In this document: positions 17,653 to 26,787 of the stretch, piece by piece
How the letters are laid out: every line of letters starts with the position of its first letter
Numbering within the stretch: the first letter of the stretch is position 1
DNA from: Pseudomonas anuradhapurensis
GTDB taxonomy: Bacteria; Pseudomonadota; Gammaproteobacteria; Pseudomonadales; Pseudomonadaceae
Length of the DNA stretch: 64,000 nucleotides
NCBI RefSeq assembly: GCF_014269225.2
Contig: NZ_CP077097.1
Location: 2,677,001 to 2,741,000 of the forward strand
Direction of reading: 5' to 3'
Translations under genes and position numbers: made by a program
The notes under the pieces: generated by a model
Database searches by the model: none
The model's input: the letters and a program-made list of their open reading frames with translations, nothing else
What the model was told of the DNA's origin: nothing

Positions 17653-19215
17653 TCAGTGCTTGCTGGCGCCGGCAGCGCCGATACCGGTCATGGAACGGAT
17701 GAACTGCGCCAGGTAGCGGCCACGTTCCTGGCTGGCGCGTGCGGAATTGTCGGTGACCGAGAACGCCCAGGCGCCGAGGAACGCCAGGCTCATGGAGAAC
17801 AGCGCGGGGTTGCTGTAGGGGAACAGTGCCTTTTCGTGATGCAGCACATTGACCCACACCGCCGGGCCCAGCACTACCAGCAGCACTGCCGAGACCAGCC
17901 CGGCCATGCTGCCGCACACTGCGCCACGGGTGGTCAGGCCTTTCCAGAACATCGAAAGCAGCAGTACCGGGAAGTTGACCGAGGCCGCCACCGCCAACAC
18001 CAGGCCGGAGAGGAAGGCGATGTTCTGCGACTCGAACAGCAGGCCGAGGATCACCGCCAGCAAACCGATCAACAGGGTGGCGAGGCGCGACACACGCATT
18101 TCATCCTGCTCGCTGGCCTTGCCCTGGCGCATCACGCAGGCATACAGGTCGTGGGATACGGCCGAAGCCCCGGACAACGCCAGGCCGGCAACCACGGCGA
18201 GGATGGTGGCAAAGGCCACGGCGGAGATGAAACCGAGGAACAGGTTGCCACCCACTGCCTGGGCCAGGTGCACGGCGACCATGTTGCCACCGCCAATGAT
18301 CGCGCCGGTGGCATCGCGGTAGGTGGGCTCGGTGCCGACCATGACGATGGCGCCAAAGCCGATGACAATCAGCAGCAAGTAGAAATAGCCGATGAAGCCG
18401 GTGGCATAGAACACGCTCTTGCGCGCTTCCTTGGCATCGCTGACGGTAAAGAAGCGCATCAGGATATGCGGCAGGCCGGCCGTGCCGAACATCATGCCCA
18501 ACCCCAGCGAAATGGCATCCACCGGGTTGGACAGCAAACCGCCCGGGGCCATGATCGCCTGGCCCTTGGCATGCACGGCCACGGCACTGGCGAACATCGC
18601 CTCGGTGCTGAAGCCGAAGTGCCTGAGCACCATGAATGCCATGAAGCTGGTGCCCGACAGCAGCATCACCGCCTTGATTATCTGCACCCAGGTGGTGGCG
18701 AGCATGCCACCGAAGGTGACGTAGGCGACCATCAGCACGCCGACCAGCATTACCGCATACAGGTAGCTGATGCCGAACAGCAGTTCGATCAGCTTGCCGG
18801 CGCCGACCATCTGCGCCACCAGGTACATCAGCGCCACCACCAGGGTGCCGAACGCCGAGGTGAGGCGCACCGGGGTCTGTGCCAGGCGGTAGCTGACCAC
18901 ATCGGCGAAGGTGTACTTGCCCAGGTTGCGCAGGCGTTCGGCAATCAGGAACAGGATGATCGGCCAGCCGGCGAGCACGCCCAGCGCGTACAGCAGGCCG
19001 TCGTAGCCGTTCATGAACATCATCGCCGAAATGCCCAGGAACGAGGCGGCGCTGATCATGTCGCCGGCGATCGCCAGGCCGTTCTGCATGCCGCTCAGGC
19101 CCCCGCCGGCGGTGTAGAAGTCGCTGGCCGAGCGGGTGCGCATGGCCGCCCAGCGGGTGACCAGCAGGGTAAGGCAGACGAACACCATGAACATCGAGAT
19201 GGCGGTCCAGTTCAT
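17653..19215 (-). CDS. paaL: Phenylacetate permease, sodium:solute symporter family
   Basis: A 520-residue inner-membrane symporter with about 13 transmembrane segments and SSS-family motifs ([17 protein letters not shown] near residue 30, [11 protein letters not shown] near residue 53). It is close to the acetate permease ActP and corresponds to PhaJ/PaaL, which imports phenylacetate. The ATG at 19213-19215 has GGAG 8 bases upstream and overlaps the stop of the DUF485 gene, as in the actP-yjcH pair. Confidence 0.93.
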   Translation of the reverse strand: MNWTAISMFMVFVCLTLLVTRWAAMRTRSASDFYTAGGGLSGMQNGLAIAGDMISAASFLGISAMMFMNGYDGLLYALGVLAGWPIILFLIAERLRNLGKYTFADVVSYRLAQTPVRLTSAFGTLVVALMYLVAQMVGAGKLIELLFGISYLYAVMLVGVLMVAYVTFGGMLATTWVQIIKAVMLLSGTSFMAFMVLRHFGFSTEAMFASAVAVHAKGQAIMAPGGLLSNPVDAISLGLGMMFGTAGLPHILMRFFTVSDAKEARKSVFYATGFIGYFYLLLIVIGFGAIVMVGTEPTYRDATGAIIGGGNMVAVHLAQAVGGNLFLGFISAVAFATILAVVAGLALSGASAVSHDLYACVMRQGKASEQDEMRVSRLATLLIGLLAVILGLLFESQNIAFLSGLVLAVAASVNFPVLLLSMFWKGLTTRGAVCGSMAGLVSAVLLVVLGPAVWVNVLHHEKALFPYSNPALFSMSLAFLGAWAFSVTDNSARASQERGRYLAQFIRSMTGIGAAGASKH

Positions 19216-19520
19216 TGCGCACACTCCTGCTTGACCTTGTCGTTGAGCGGATCGAGCACGTTGTTGGCGCGATGCACGTAGATGCCGGTCAGGGCGAAGG
19301 ACAACAGCACCATCAGCACGCCAACCAGCATGCCGACAGTGGTCACGCCACCGCTGAGGGACTGGCCGAGGGTACTGGGCGAAAATGCCACCAGCAGGAC
19401 GAAGCCGTAGTAAGTCACCAGCATGGCCAGGGTCAGGCCGCCGTTGAGGCGGCGTTTGCGCCGCACCAGGTGCTGGAAGTCGGGGTGGTTGACGATGCTT
19501 TCGATGCGTTCGGGGGTCAT
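19212..19520 (-). CDS. DUF485 membrane protein (YjcH-like)
   Basis: A 102-residue protein with two transmembrane helices (about residues 29-49 and 60-82) and the family N-terminus with HPDFQ.LVRRKR. DUF485 proteins nearly always precede ActP-type symporters and are presumed to be small partners. The stop overlaps the paaL start (ATGA), so the products are probably made in equal amounts. Confidence 0.9.
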   Translation of the reverse strand: MTPERIESIVNHPDFQHLVRRKRRLNGGLTLAMLVTYYGFVLLVAFSPSTLGQSLSGGVTTVGMLVGVLMVLLSFALTGIYVHRANNVLDPLNDKVKQECAQ

Positions 19521-19594
19521 GGGTTGCGATCTCTGGGTGTTGTAATTGTTTTGTTGAGGTCACGCGGGTGTTGCATTGTTGTTGGAGCGGCCTT

Positions 19595-19709
19595 TGTAGG
19601 AGCGGCCTTGTGTCGCGAAAGGGCTGCGCAGCAGCCCCGGCAATCCATGATCAGGGCCGGGATCCTGGGCCGCGTTACGGCCCTTTCGCGACACGAGGCT
19701 GCTCCCACA
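19595..19709. repeat. REP inverted pair between paaE and the DUF485 gene
   Basis: Two 29-base REP copies in inverted orientation (19595-19623 and 19681-19709), three mismatches between them, share the core GTAGGAGCGGCC..GTCGCGAAAGGG. Together they can fold into a large stem. The position inside the operon suggests differential mRNA stability between the epoxidase and transport genes. Confidence 0.8.
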
Positions 19710-19743
19710 CAAACCGCGTCAGCAGCCTGAGAGGGGCTTGGGC

Positions 19744-20820
19744 CTACAGCTGGTCGAAGTCGAGCACCACCTTGTCGCTTACCGGGTAGGTCTGGCACGA
19801 CAGCACGTACCCGGCCGCCACTTCGTAATCCTCCAAGGCATGGTTGCTGTCCATTTCCACCTCGCCTTCGATGACCCGGCACTTGCAGGTGGAACACACC
19901 CCGGCCTTGCACGAGTACGGCAGCTCGGCGCCGATGGCATTGCCGGCGTCAAGCACGTTCTGGGTGTTGCGTGGCAGGTCGAAGGTAAGTGCGCGGCCGT
20001 CGCTGATCACGGTGATGTGACTGAGCGCCGAGTCCACCTGGCGCGCCGCTTCGCGGGCCTCGCGTCGGGCTTCGCTGCCGGCGGCGGTAAAGAGTTCGAA
20101 GTGGATGCGGTCCTTGGCCATGCCATTGGCCTTGAGGCTGTCGCGTACGGTCTCGGTCATCGCCTGAGGGCCACAGATGAACGCCGCATCCAGGCTGGCT
20201 ACATCCAGCCAGCGCGAGAACAGCTGGCCGCACTTGTCGGCATCGATGCGGCCGTTGTACAGGTCGACATCCTGCTGTTCGCGGCTGAACACGAAAATCA
20301 GGTTCAGGCGGTCGAGGTAACGGTTCTTCAGGTCTTCGAGCTTGTCGCGGAACAGCGCCCCGGAGCTGGAGCGGTTGCCGTACAGCAGGGTGAAGCGGCT
20401 GTGCGGCTCGCTGGCCAGGGTGGTGGCGATGATCGACAGGATCGGGGTAATGCCGCTGCCGGCGGCGACCCCCAGGTAGTTGCCCTGGCGAGCCGTGTCC
20501 AGCGGCACGAAGAAGCTGCCCGACGGCGGCATCACGTCCAGCTGCTGGCCGGCCTTGAGCACGTCATTGGCAAACGCCGAGAAACGTCCGCCAGGCACGC
20601 GCTTGACCGCCACGCGCAGCTCGCCGTCCTGCACGGCGCTGCAGATGGAATAGGAGCGGCGGACTTCTTCGTTGTCCAGCTGGGTACGCATGACCAGGTA
20701 CTGGCCCTGGGTGAAGCGGAACGTCTCGCACAGGTGCTCGGGCACGTCGAAGGCAATCGATACCGCATCACGGGTCTCGTTGCGCACTTGCTTGATGGTC
20801 AGGCTGTGAAACGGGCTCAT
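19744..20820 (-). CDS. paaE: Phenylacetyl-CoA epoxidase, reductase subunit
   Basis: A 358-residue flavoprotein that passes electrons from NAD(P)H to the PaaA di-iron centre. Order: FAD-binding domain (RRSYSICS near residue 53), NAD-binding domain (VAAGSGITPI near residue 120) and a C-terminal plant-type ferredoxin (CKAGVCSTCKC near residue 310 and a fourth Cys in VLSCQT). The start is the ATG at 20820, with GGAG 6 bases upstream. It follows paaD by 15 bp. Confidence 0.95.
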   Translation of the reverse strand: MSPFHSLTIKQVRNETRDAVSIAFDVPEHLCETFRFTQGQYLVMRTQLDNEEVRRSYSICSAVQDGELRVAVKRVPGGRFSAFANDVLKAGQQLDVMPPSGSFFVPLDTARQGNYLGVAAGSGITPILSIIATTLASEPHSRFTLLYGNRSSSGALFRDKLEDLKNRYLDRLNLIFVFSREQQDVDLYNGRIDADKCGQLFSRWLDVASLDAAFICGPQAMTETVRDSLKANGMAKDRIHFELFTAAGSEARREAREAARQVDSALSHITVISDGRALTFDLPRNTQNVLDAGNAIGAELPYSCKAGVCSTCKCRVIEGEVEMDSNHALEDYEVAAGYVLSCQTYPVSDKVVLDFDQL

Positions 20821-20835
20821 GGCGTTCTCCACGGC

Positions 20836-21369
20836 TCAAAGGCATTTGAAATAGTCGAACGGCTCCAGGCACTCGCGGCAGCGGTACAGTGCCTTGCAAG
20901 CGGTGGAGCCGAACTGGCTGAGCAATTCGGTCTGGGCGCTGCCGCACTGCGGGCAGCACACCTGGGGCGCCTCGCCGAGCAGGCTGCGCTTGCTGCTACT
21001 GGCTTGCGGCGGGGCGATGCCATAGGCTCGCAGGCGTTCGCGGCCCAGTTCGCTGATCCAGTCGGTCGTCCAGGCCGGCGTCAGCCGGCGCTCCAGCGCA
21101 GGCGCCGGGAAACCCGCCTGCTCCAACGCCAGGCAAATATCCGCCTCGATCACCTCGGTGGCCGGGCAGCCGGAGTAGGTCGGCGTCACTACCAGGTGCA
21201 GATGGCCAGCACGCCAGTCGAGGCCACGGACGATGCCCAGGTCGACCACGCTGACCACCGGCACTTCCGGGTCCATGACCTGGGCCAGCACCGCCCAGGC
21301 ACGTGCCAGGTCGTCCGCGCGTGCTGCGCGGGCGCCACGGTCGCCGGCAATCAGCTCACCAGGTTGCAT
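20836..21369 (-). CDS. paaD: Phenylacetyl-CoA epoxidase assembly protein PaaD
   Basis: A 177-residue MIP18/DUF59-type protein thought to help assemble metal centres of the epoxidase. The N-terminal half has the DUF59 core (DPEVPVVSVVDLGIV and TPTYSGCPATEVIE); the C-terminus has the Cys pattern CPQCGS...CKALYRC..C with EPFDYFKC. It overlaps paaC by 14 bp, with the ATG inside paaC. Confidence 0.93.
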   Translation of the reverse strand: MQPGELIAGDRGARAARADDLARAWAVLAQVMDPEVPVVSVVDLGIVRGLDWRAGHLHLVVTPTYSGCPATEVIEADICLALEQAGFPAPALERRLTPAWTTDWISELGRERLRAYGIAPPQASSSKRSLLGEAPQVCCPQCGSAQTELLSQFGSTACKALYRCRECLEPFDYFKCL

Positions 21370-22114
21370 CGGGGTAGGCCCTTGGCAGGAACTGCATCTC
21401 GGCCAGCAGCAGACCAAGGTGCTCGGTGTGAAGACCTCTGCGGCCATCCAGGTAGAACTGGCTGGCAGCTTTGGGCAGCGGCAGCTCGACTGAAGCGAAG
21501 ACTTCGCCAACCTGCTTCAGCCAGCCTGCGCCGACGCTGGCCGGATCGGCGGCGATACCTGCATGGGCCAGTCGTACCTCGTTGTCGCTGCCGGCCGTGA
21601 GTTCAACGGTGAAGCGCCACAGGGCCGGGATGGCGGAAAGCATGCGCTGGCGGCTTTCTTCGGTGCCGCCACCCAGGCGCTGTACCCATTCGCTGGAACG
21701 GCGCAGGTGGTAGGTGACTTCTTTCAGGGCTTTGCCAGCGATACCGGCAATTCGCTCGTCGCGAGAACCGGCCAGGCCCTGGAGCACAGCGAAATGCCAG
21801 GTGTCATAAAGGAACTGCTTGGTCATGGTCACGGCGAAATCGCCATTGGGTTGCTCGACCAGCAGCAGGTTGCGGTAGGCCCGCTCGTCGCGACGGAAGA
21901 CGAGGGCATCGGCGTCGCGGCCGTCATCCAGCAGCTCGGCGGCATATTCCAGCCAGTTGCGCGCCTGGCCGACCAGGTCGAGGCCCACGTTCATCAGGGC
22001 CAGTTCTTCTTCGATGGCCGGGGCCCGGCCACACCATTCGCAGAGGCGCTGGCCCTGCACCAGGGCACTGTCGCCGAGCAGCAGCAGGTAGGGAATCAGA
22101 TCGTGCTTGTGCAT
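21356..22114 (-). CDS. paaC: Phenylacetyl-CoA epoxidase structural subunit PaaC
   Basis: A 252-residue ferritin-like helical protein that pairs with PaaA in the epoxidase and lacks a working di-iron site in studied members. Recognised from LLLLGDSAL near the N-terminus, FLYDTWHF near residue 108 and EVTYHLRRSSEWV near residue 140. It starts 8 bp after paaB ends. Confidence 0.94.
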   Translation of the reverse strand: MHKHDLIPYLLLLGDSALVQGQRLCEWCGRAPAIEEELALMNVGLDLVGQARNWLEYAAELLDDGRDADALVFRRDERAYRNLLLVEQPNGDFAVTMTKQFLYDTWHFAVLQGLAGSRDERIAGIAGKALKEVTYHLRRSSEWVQRLGGGTEESRQRMLSAIPALWRFTVELTAGSDNEVRLAHAGIAADPASVGAGWLKQVGEVFASVELPLPKAASQFYLDGRRGLHTEHLGLLLAEMQFLPRAYPDATW

Positions 22115-22122
22115 GGCCAACC

Positions 22123-22404
22123 TCACATGTGCCCGACTTCGTCGGGCAGTTCGTAGAAGCTGGCATGGCGATAGACCTTGTCGTCCGCCGGGGCGAACAG
22201 CGGGTCTTTGTCGTCGGGGGAGGAGGCGGTGATCAGGGCCGAGGGTACCACCCACAGGCTTACCCCCTCGCTGCGGCGGGTATACAGCTCGCGGGCGTTC
22301 TCGATGGCCATGGCCGCATCGGCAGCGTGCACGCTGCCGACATGCTTGTGGTTAAGGCCGTGCTTGCTGCGCACGAACACTTCGTAGAGGGTCCAGACAG
22401 ACAT
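22123..22404 (-). CDS. paaB: Phenylacetyl-CoA epoxidase subunit PaaB
   Basis: A 93-residue protein that bridges PaaAC dimers. The family sequence is clear (WTLYEVFVRSK.GL.H.HVGS.HA.D, about residues 3-30, and a YRHASFYELP C-terminus). The ATG at 22402-22404 lies 25 bp after the paaA stop; longer frames upstream run into paaA. Confidence 0.95.
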   Translation of the reverse strand: MSVWTLYEVFVRSKHGLNHKHVGSVHAADAAMAIENARELYTRRSEGVSLWVVPSALITASSPDDKDPLFAPADDKVYRHASFYELPDEVGHM

Positions 22405-22429
22405 TTTCGATCTCCGCATCAATCGCCGC

Positions 22430-23419
22430 TCAGGCGGCGTTCTTGTTCTGTTGCTTGCGTGCGTAGGCCACCGCCGCCTCGCGTACCCAGGCGCCGTCCT
22501 CGATAGCCTTGCGCCGGGTGGCGATACGTTCCTGGTTGCACGGGCCATTGCCCTTGATCACTTCGTAGAACTCGTCCCACTGGATCTCGCCGAAATCGTA
22601 GTGGCCGCGTTCGGCGTTCCACTTCAGCTCGGGGTCGGGGGCGGTACAGCCGAGCAGCTCGAGCTGCGGCACGGTCTGGTCGATGAAGCGCTGGCGCAGT
22701 TCGTCGTTGGTCTGGCGCTTGATTTTCCAGGCCATGGACTGGGCGCTGTTGGGCGAGTGTTCGTCGCTGGGGCCGAACATCATCAGCGCCGGCCACCACA
22801 GGCGGTTGATGGCGTCCTGGACCATGTCGCGCTGGGCCTGGGTGCCGTGGCGCATCATGGTCAGGAGCATTTCGTAGCCCTGGCGCTGGTGGAAGCTCTC
22901 TTCCTTGCAGATGCGAATCATGGCGCGCGAATAAGGGCCATAGGAGGTGCGCTGCAGCACCACCTGGTTGACGATGGCGGCGCCATCCACCAGCCAGCCC
23001 ACCGCACCCATGTCGGCCCAGCTGAGGGTGGGGTAGTTGAAGATGCTCGAATACTTGGCCTTGCCGCTGTGCAGCTTGGCGACTTCTTCGTCGCGGTCGG
23101 CGCCCAGGGTTTCCATGGCGCTGTACAGGTACAGGCCGTGGCCGGCTTCGTCCTGGATCTTGGCCATCAGCTGCAGCTTGCGCTTGAGGCTGGGGGCGCG
23201 GGTCACCCAGTTGCCTTCGGGGAGCATGCCGACGATTTCCGAGTGGGCATGCTGGGAGATCTGCCGGATCAGGGTCTGGCGATAGGCCTCGGGCATCCAG
23301 TTCTTGGCTTCGATCTTGATTTCGGCATCGATCTTTTCCTGGAAGTTGCGCTCCTCGGGCGACATTTCTTCCAGCGACTTGACGCGCTTGACTCCGGTTT
23401 CCACTAGCTGTGCGTACAT
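22430..23419 (-). CDS. paaA: Phenylacetyl-CoA epoxidase catalytic subunit PaaA
   Basis: A 329-residue di-iron oxygenase subunit that forms ring-1,2-epoxyphenylacetyl-CoA. Both iron-ligand ExxH motifs are visible (QDEAGHG near residue 92 and KEESFHQ near residue 172), plus the EYAMTL-like helices expected of the family. First gene of the operon, with AGGAG about 9 bases before the ATG and a promoter and PaaX-like half-sites 30-100 bp upstream. Confidence 0.96.
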   Translation of the reverse strand: MYAQLVETGVKRVKSLEEMSPEERNFQEKIDAEIKIEAKNWMPEAYRQTLIRQISQHAHSEIVGMLPEGNWVTRAPSLKRKLQLMAKIQDEAGHGLYLYSAMETLGADRDEEVAKLHSGKAKYSSIFNYPTLSWADMGAVGWLVDGAAIVNQVVLQRTSYGPYSRAMIRICKEESFHQRQGYEMLLTMMRHGTQAQRDMVQDAINRLWWPALMMFGPSDEHSPNSAQSMAWKIKRQTNDELRQRFIDQTVPQLELLGCTAPDPELKWNAERGHYDFGEIQWDEFYEVIKGNGPCNQERIATRRKAIEDGAWVREAAVAYARKQQNKNAA

Positions 23420-23449
23420 GTGCTGCGACTCCTGCTAAGGCATGAGTCA

Positions 23450-23516
23450 TTTGTAAGCGATACAAAACTAATCGTCAAACATATTTGTGTGTATCAAATA
23501 AGATTTATGTATCGCT
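23450..23516 (-). promoter_or_regulatory. paaA promoter with PaaX-like operator
   Basis: On the minus strand a -35 TTGACG (23473-23478) and -10 TACAAA (23450-23455) are separated by exactly 17 bp. The inverted half-sites AGCGATACA (23456-23464) and TGTATCGCT (23508-23516) flank it, one arm filling the start of the spacer, and a third GTATC half-site lies at about 23491. These match the TGATACA-type half-sites at the paaF/paaY region and are expected PaaX targets. Confidence 0.75.
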
Positions 23517-23543
23517 TTGCTGGCCGAGGGGGCTGCTTTGCAG

Positions 23544-23617
23544 CCCTTTCGCGACGCAAGGCCGCTCCTACACAGAAACGCAATCTGCTGTAGGAGCGGC
23601 CTTGCGTCGCGAAAGGG
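23544..23617. repeat. Perfect REP inverted pair (REPIN-like)
   Basis: Two 29-base REP copies face each other with no mismatch (23544-23572 and 23589-23617) and 16 bases between them. The core is the same as in the pair at 19.6 kb. It lies upstream of the paaA promoter and downstream of the paaK terminator. Confidence 0.85.
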
Positions 23618-23646
23618 GCGCAAAGCGCCCCCAGCAAACTCCAGGC

Positions 23647-23673
23647 AAAAAAAGCCCCGGACGATGCCGGGGC
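23647..23673 (-). terminator. Intrinsic terminator after paaK
   Basis: The stem GCCCCGG / CCGGGGC with a 6-base loop is followed on the minus strand by seven T residues, about 20 bp after the paaK stop. It separates the paaFGHIJK transcript from the paaA operon. Confidence 0.85.
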
Positions 23674-23693
23674 CAAACAGGCAGCTGAATGAA

Positions 23694-25013
23694 TCAGCTG
23701 GCCAACCGTTTGTCGAATACGTGACAAGCCTTGCCTTCGGACCGCTTGAGCGTGCCGCAGGGCTGCAGGCGTACCTGGGTGCTGATGCCGATGTAGGTCT
23801 TGATCTGCCGGGTCAACTCGCCAACCAGCAACTTGCGCTGGCCTTCATCAAGGTGTTGGCACTCCGCACGCAACTCCACATGCACTTCCACGCTGTCCAG
23901 ATTTCCATTGCGATACAGATATATTTCATAAAGCTCAGATAGCTGTTTTATTTTTAGTACCTGCTCCTCGATCTGGGTCGGGAACACATTGACCCCGCGA
24001 ATGATGAGCATGTCGTCGCTGCGACCGGTGATCTTGCCGATCCGCCGCATCGGCCGGGCAGTGCCGGGCAACAACCGGGTCAGGTCGCGGGTGCGGTAGC
24101 GCACCATGGGCAACGCTTCCTTGCTCAGCGAGGTGAATACCAGTTCGCCCAGCTCGCCATCTGGCAACACCTGGCCAGTGACCGGATCGATGATCTCGGG
24201 GTAGAAGTGGTCTTCCCAGATGGTCGGGCCGTCCTTGGTCTCGAGGCATTCCATCGCCACCCCCGGGCCCATGATTTCTGACAGGCCATAGATGTCGAGG
24301 GCATCGATGCCCAGGCGCTGTTCGATCGAGCGACGCAGCTCGTCGGTCCAGGGCTCGGCACCAAAAATGCCCAGGCGCAGCTTGAGCGCGTGCGGGTCGA
24401 TGCCCTGGCGCTCGATCTCGTCGGCCAGGTTGAGCATGTAGGACGGGGTGACCATGATGATATCGGGCTGGAAGTCGCGGATCAGCTGCACCTGCTTCTC
24501 GGTCTGGCCGCCAGACATGGGAATCACCGTGCAGCCCAGGCGCTCGGCACCATAATGCGCCCCCAGCCCGCCGGTAAACAGGCCATAGCCATAGGACACA
24601 TGCACCTTGTCGCCCTTGCGGCCGCCAGCAGCGCGGATCGAGCGAGCCACCACGTTGGCCCAGGTATCGATGTCGTTCTGGGTGTAACCGACCACCGTCG
24701 GCTTGCCAGTCGTGCCGCTGGAGGCGTGCAAGCGCACCACCTCCTGCTGGGGCACGGCGAACATGCCGTAGGGGTAGTTGTCGCGCAGGTCGTTCTTGCC
24801 AGTGAAGGGGAACTTCGCCAGGTCTTCGAGGCACTCGAGATCATCAGGGTGGGCGCCGCACTCGGCAAAGCGCTGGCGGTACAGCGGGACGTTGTCGTAG
24901 GCGTGCTTCAGGCTCCAGCGCAGGCGCTCCAGCTGGTGGTGGCGCAGGGCGTCGACGCTGGCGGTTTCCATCGGGTCCAGCTGGGCACGATCGGCATCAT
25001 GGTACATGTTCAT
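23694..25013 (-). CDS. paaK: Phenylacetate-CoA ligase
   Basis: A 439-residue adenylate-forming enzyme that converts phenylacetate, ATP and CoA to phenylacetyl-CoA, the true inducer of the pathway. The ATP-binding P-loop is SSGTTGKPT near residue 95; YGLSEIMGPG near residue 238 and the C-terminal GRSDDMLIIRGVN are typical of PaaK. Called PaaF in some P. putida nomenclature. It is the last gene of the paaF-K operon, 120 bp after paaJ. Confidence 0.96.
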   Translation of the reverse strand: MNMYHDADRAQLDPMETASVDALRHHQLERLRWSLKHAYDNVPLYRQRFAECGAHPDDLECLEDLAKFPFTGKNDLRDNYPYGMFAVPQQEVVRLHASSGTTGKPTVVGYTQNDIDTWANVVARSIRAAGGRKGDKVHVSYGYGLFTGGLGAHYGAERLGCTVIPMSGGQTEKQVQLIRDFQPDIIMVTPSYMLNLADEIERQGIDPHALKLRLGIFGAEPWTDELRRSIEQRLGIDALDIYGLSEIMGPGVAMECLETKDGPTIWEDHFYPEIIDPVTGQVLPDGELGELVFTSLSKEALPMVRYRTRDLTRLLPGTARPMRRIGKITGRSDDMLIIRGVNVFPTQIEEQVLKIKQLSELYEIYLYRNGNLDSVEVHVELRAECQHLDEGQRKLLVGELTRQIKTYIGISTQVRLQPCGTLKRSEGKACHVFDKRLAS

Positions 25014-25133
25014 GGCTTCACTCGAATTGTTCTTGTACGCCGCGCGGCAGCGGTTGCAGGTGCGCGGTGAGTGTCATGGACGCAGCATATACGGCTGCAT
25101 TCGGTTCGGTAACGGGCCGATGGTCGGAGCCGC

Positions 25134-26354
25134 TCAAAGGCGCTCGATGACCATCGCGATGCCTTGCCCTACACCAATGCACATGGTGCACAGGGCGTAG
25201 CGCCCGGCGGTTTCCTCCAGCTCGTGCAGGGCAGTGGTGACCAGGCGTGCGCCGCTCATGCCCAGCGGATGGCCCAGGGCGATGGCTCCGCCGTTGGGGT
25301 TGACCCGCTTGTCGTCATCGGCCAGGCCCAGCTCGCGCAGCACCGCCAGGCCCTGGGCAGCAAAGGCCTCGTTGAGTTCGATGACATCCATGTCGGCCAA
25401 CGACAGCCCGGTCAGCTCGAGGACCTTGCGGGTAGCCGGTACCGGTCCCATGCCCATCAGCCGCGGTTCGACCCCGGCCACAGCCATGCCGACGATGCGC
25501 CCTCGGGCCTTGAGGCCATGGCGACGGGCGGCGGTGCCGCTGGCCAGCAACAGCGCACAGGCGCCGTCGTTGACCCCGGAGGCATTGCCGGCGGTGACGC
25601 TGCCACCTTCACGGAACGGGGTGCCAAGCCTGGCCAGTTGCTCCAGGGTGGTATCACCACGCGGGTGCTCGTCGTGCTCGACCACTTTGGCCGGGCCTTT
25701 GCGTTGTGCGACCTCGACCGGCACGATTTCCCGTGCCAGGCGGCCACGCGCTTGGGCTGCGGCGGCCTTGTGCTGGCTGCGCAGGGCGAACGCGTCCTGG
25801 TCGGTGCGGGAAATGCCGAACTGCTGGGCAACGTTCTCGGCGGTTTCCGGCATGGAATCGGTGCCGAAGGCCGCCTTGAGCAACGGGTTGACGAAACGCC
25901 AGCCGATGGTGGTGTCGAACAGCTCGGCCGCGCGCCCGAACGCCTGCTCCGGCTTGCCCATGACGAACGGCGCACGCGACATCGACTCCACGCCGCCGGC
26001 CAGCATCAACCCGGCTTCGCCGCAGCGCAGGGCGCGCGCAGCAGTGCCAATGGCGTCGAGGCCGGAACCGCACAGGCGGTTGATGGTGGTGCCGGGCACC
26101 TCGATGGGCAGCCCGGCCAGCAGGCTGGCCATGTGCGCCACGTTGCGGTTGTCCTCGCCAGCCTGGTTGGCACAACCGAGGATCACGTCGTCGATGGCTT
26201 TCCAGTCCAGTTGCGGGTGGCGGCGGATAAGCGCCTTGAGCGGGATGGCCGCCAGGTCATCGGCCCGCACACTGCTCAAGGCTCCGGCATATCGGCCAAT
26301 GGGGGTGCGTACGGCGTCGATGATCAAGGCGTCGGCCAGGGTGTGTTCAGTCAT
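25134..26354 (-). CDS. paaJ: 3-oxoadipyl-CoA / 3-oxo-5,6-dehydrosuberyl-CoA thiolase
   Basis: A 406-residue thiolase carrying out the two CoA-dependent cleavages of the pathway. Active-site Cys lies in NRLCGSG near residue 92; the second Cys in [10 protein letters not shown] and the His in GHPLGMSGA are at the C-terminal end as usual. The start overlaps the paaI stop by 8 bp. A longer open frame upstream is read-through of paaI and is ignored. Confidence 0.95.
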   Translation of the reverse strand: MTEHTLADALIIDAVRTPIGRYAGALSSVRADDLAAIPLKALIRRHPQLDWKAIDDVILGCANQAGEDNRNVAHMASLLAGLPIEVPGTTINRLCGSGLDAIGTAARALRCGEAGLMLAGGVESMSRAPFVMGKPEQAFGRAAELFDTTIGWRFVNPLLKAAFGTDSMPETAENVAQQFGISRTDQDAFALRSQHKAAAAQARGRLAREIVPVEVAQRKGPAKVVEHDEHPRGDTTLEQLARLGTPFREGGSVTAGNASGVNDGACALLLASGTAARRHGLKARGRIVGMAVAGVEPRLMGMGPVPATRKVLELTGLSLADMDVIELNEAFAAQGLAVLRELGLADDDKRVNPNGGAIALGHPLGMSGARLVTTALHELEETAGRYALCTMCIGVGQGIAMVIERL

Positions 26355-26787
26355 CTTGCGTCTCCTGCGCCAGCACGGTGCCGCGCACTTTGTAGGATTT
26401 GCCATGGAACATCGCCAGCAACTCACCGCGCTGGTTCTCGATGCGGACCTGGTACAGGCCAGTGCGGCCCTTGCGGCTGATCTCGCTGGCCTGGGCGGTG
26501 AGCAGGTCATCGCGCAGTGCCGGGGCCAGGTAATCGATGCTGCAGCCTTGGGCGACAGTGGCCTGGTCGTAACTGTTGCAGGCGAAAGCAAATGCCGAAT
26601 CGGCCAAGGCGAACAGGTAGCCGCCGTGGCAGGTACCATGGCCCTGGATCATGTCGGCGCGTACCGGCATGCGCAGGGATGCCTGGCCGGGGCCAGCGGC
26701 CAGCAGCTGGATGCCCAGGCCCTGGGTGGCCAGGTCGCGGGCGTACATGGCATCGGCACAGGCTTGTGCCAGCTCGACTTCAGTCAT
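26347..26787 (-). CDS. paaI: Hydroxyphenylacetyl-CoA thioesterase PaaI
   Basis: A 146-residue hot-dog thioesterase that releases CoA trapped in dead-end phenylacetyl-CoA derivatives. The catalytic helix region [14 protein letters not shown] lies near residue 50. It overlaps paaH by 8 bp and paaJ by 8 bp, so the three are probably coupled. Confidence 0.93.
   Translation of the reverse strand: MTEVELAQACADAMYARDLATQGLGIQLLAAGPGQASLRMPVRADMIQGHGTCHGGYLFALADSAFAFACNSYDQATVAQGCSIDYLAPALRDDLLTAQASEISRKGRTGLYQVRIENQRGELLAMFHGKSYKVRGTVLAQETQDD

Noticed and set aside
16366..19281. A very long plus-strand open frame opposite paaM and paaL
   Set aside because: It is the antisense shadow of two clear membrane-protein genes; its translation is Gln/His/Gly-rich, has no domain and no ribosome-binding site.
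19595..19709. The inverted REP pair as an insertion sequence
   Set aside because: No transposase and the sequence matches common REP elements found again at 23.5 kb.
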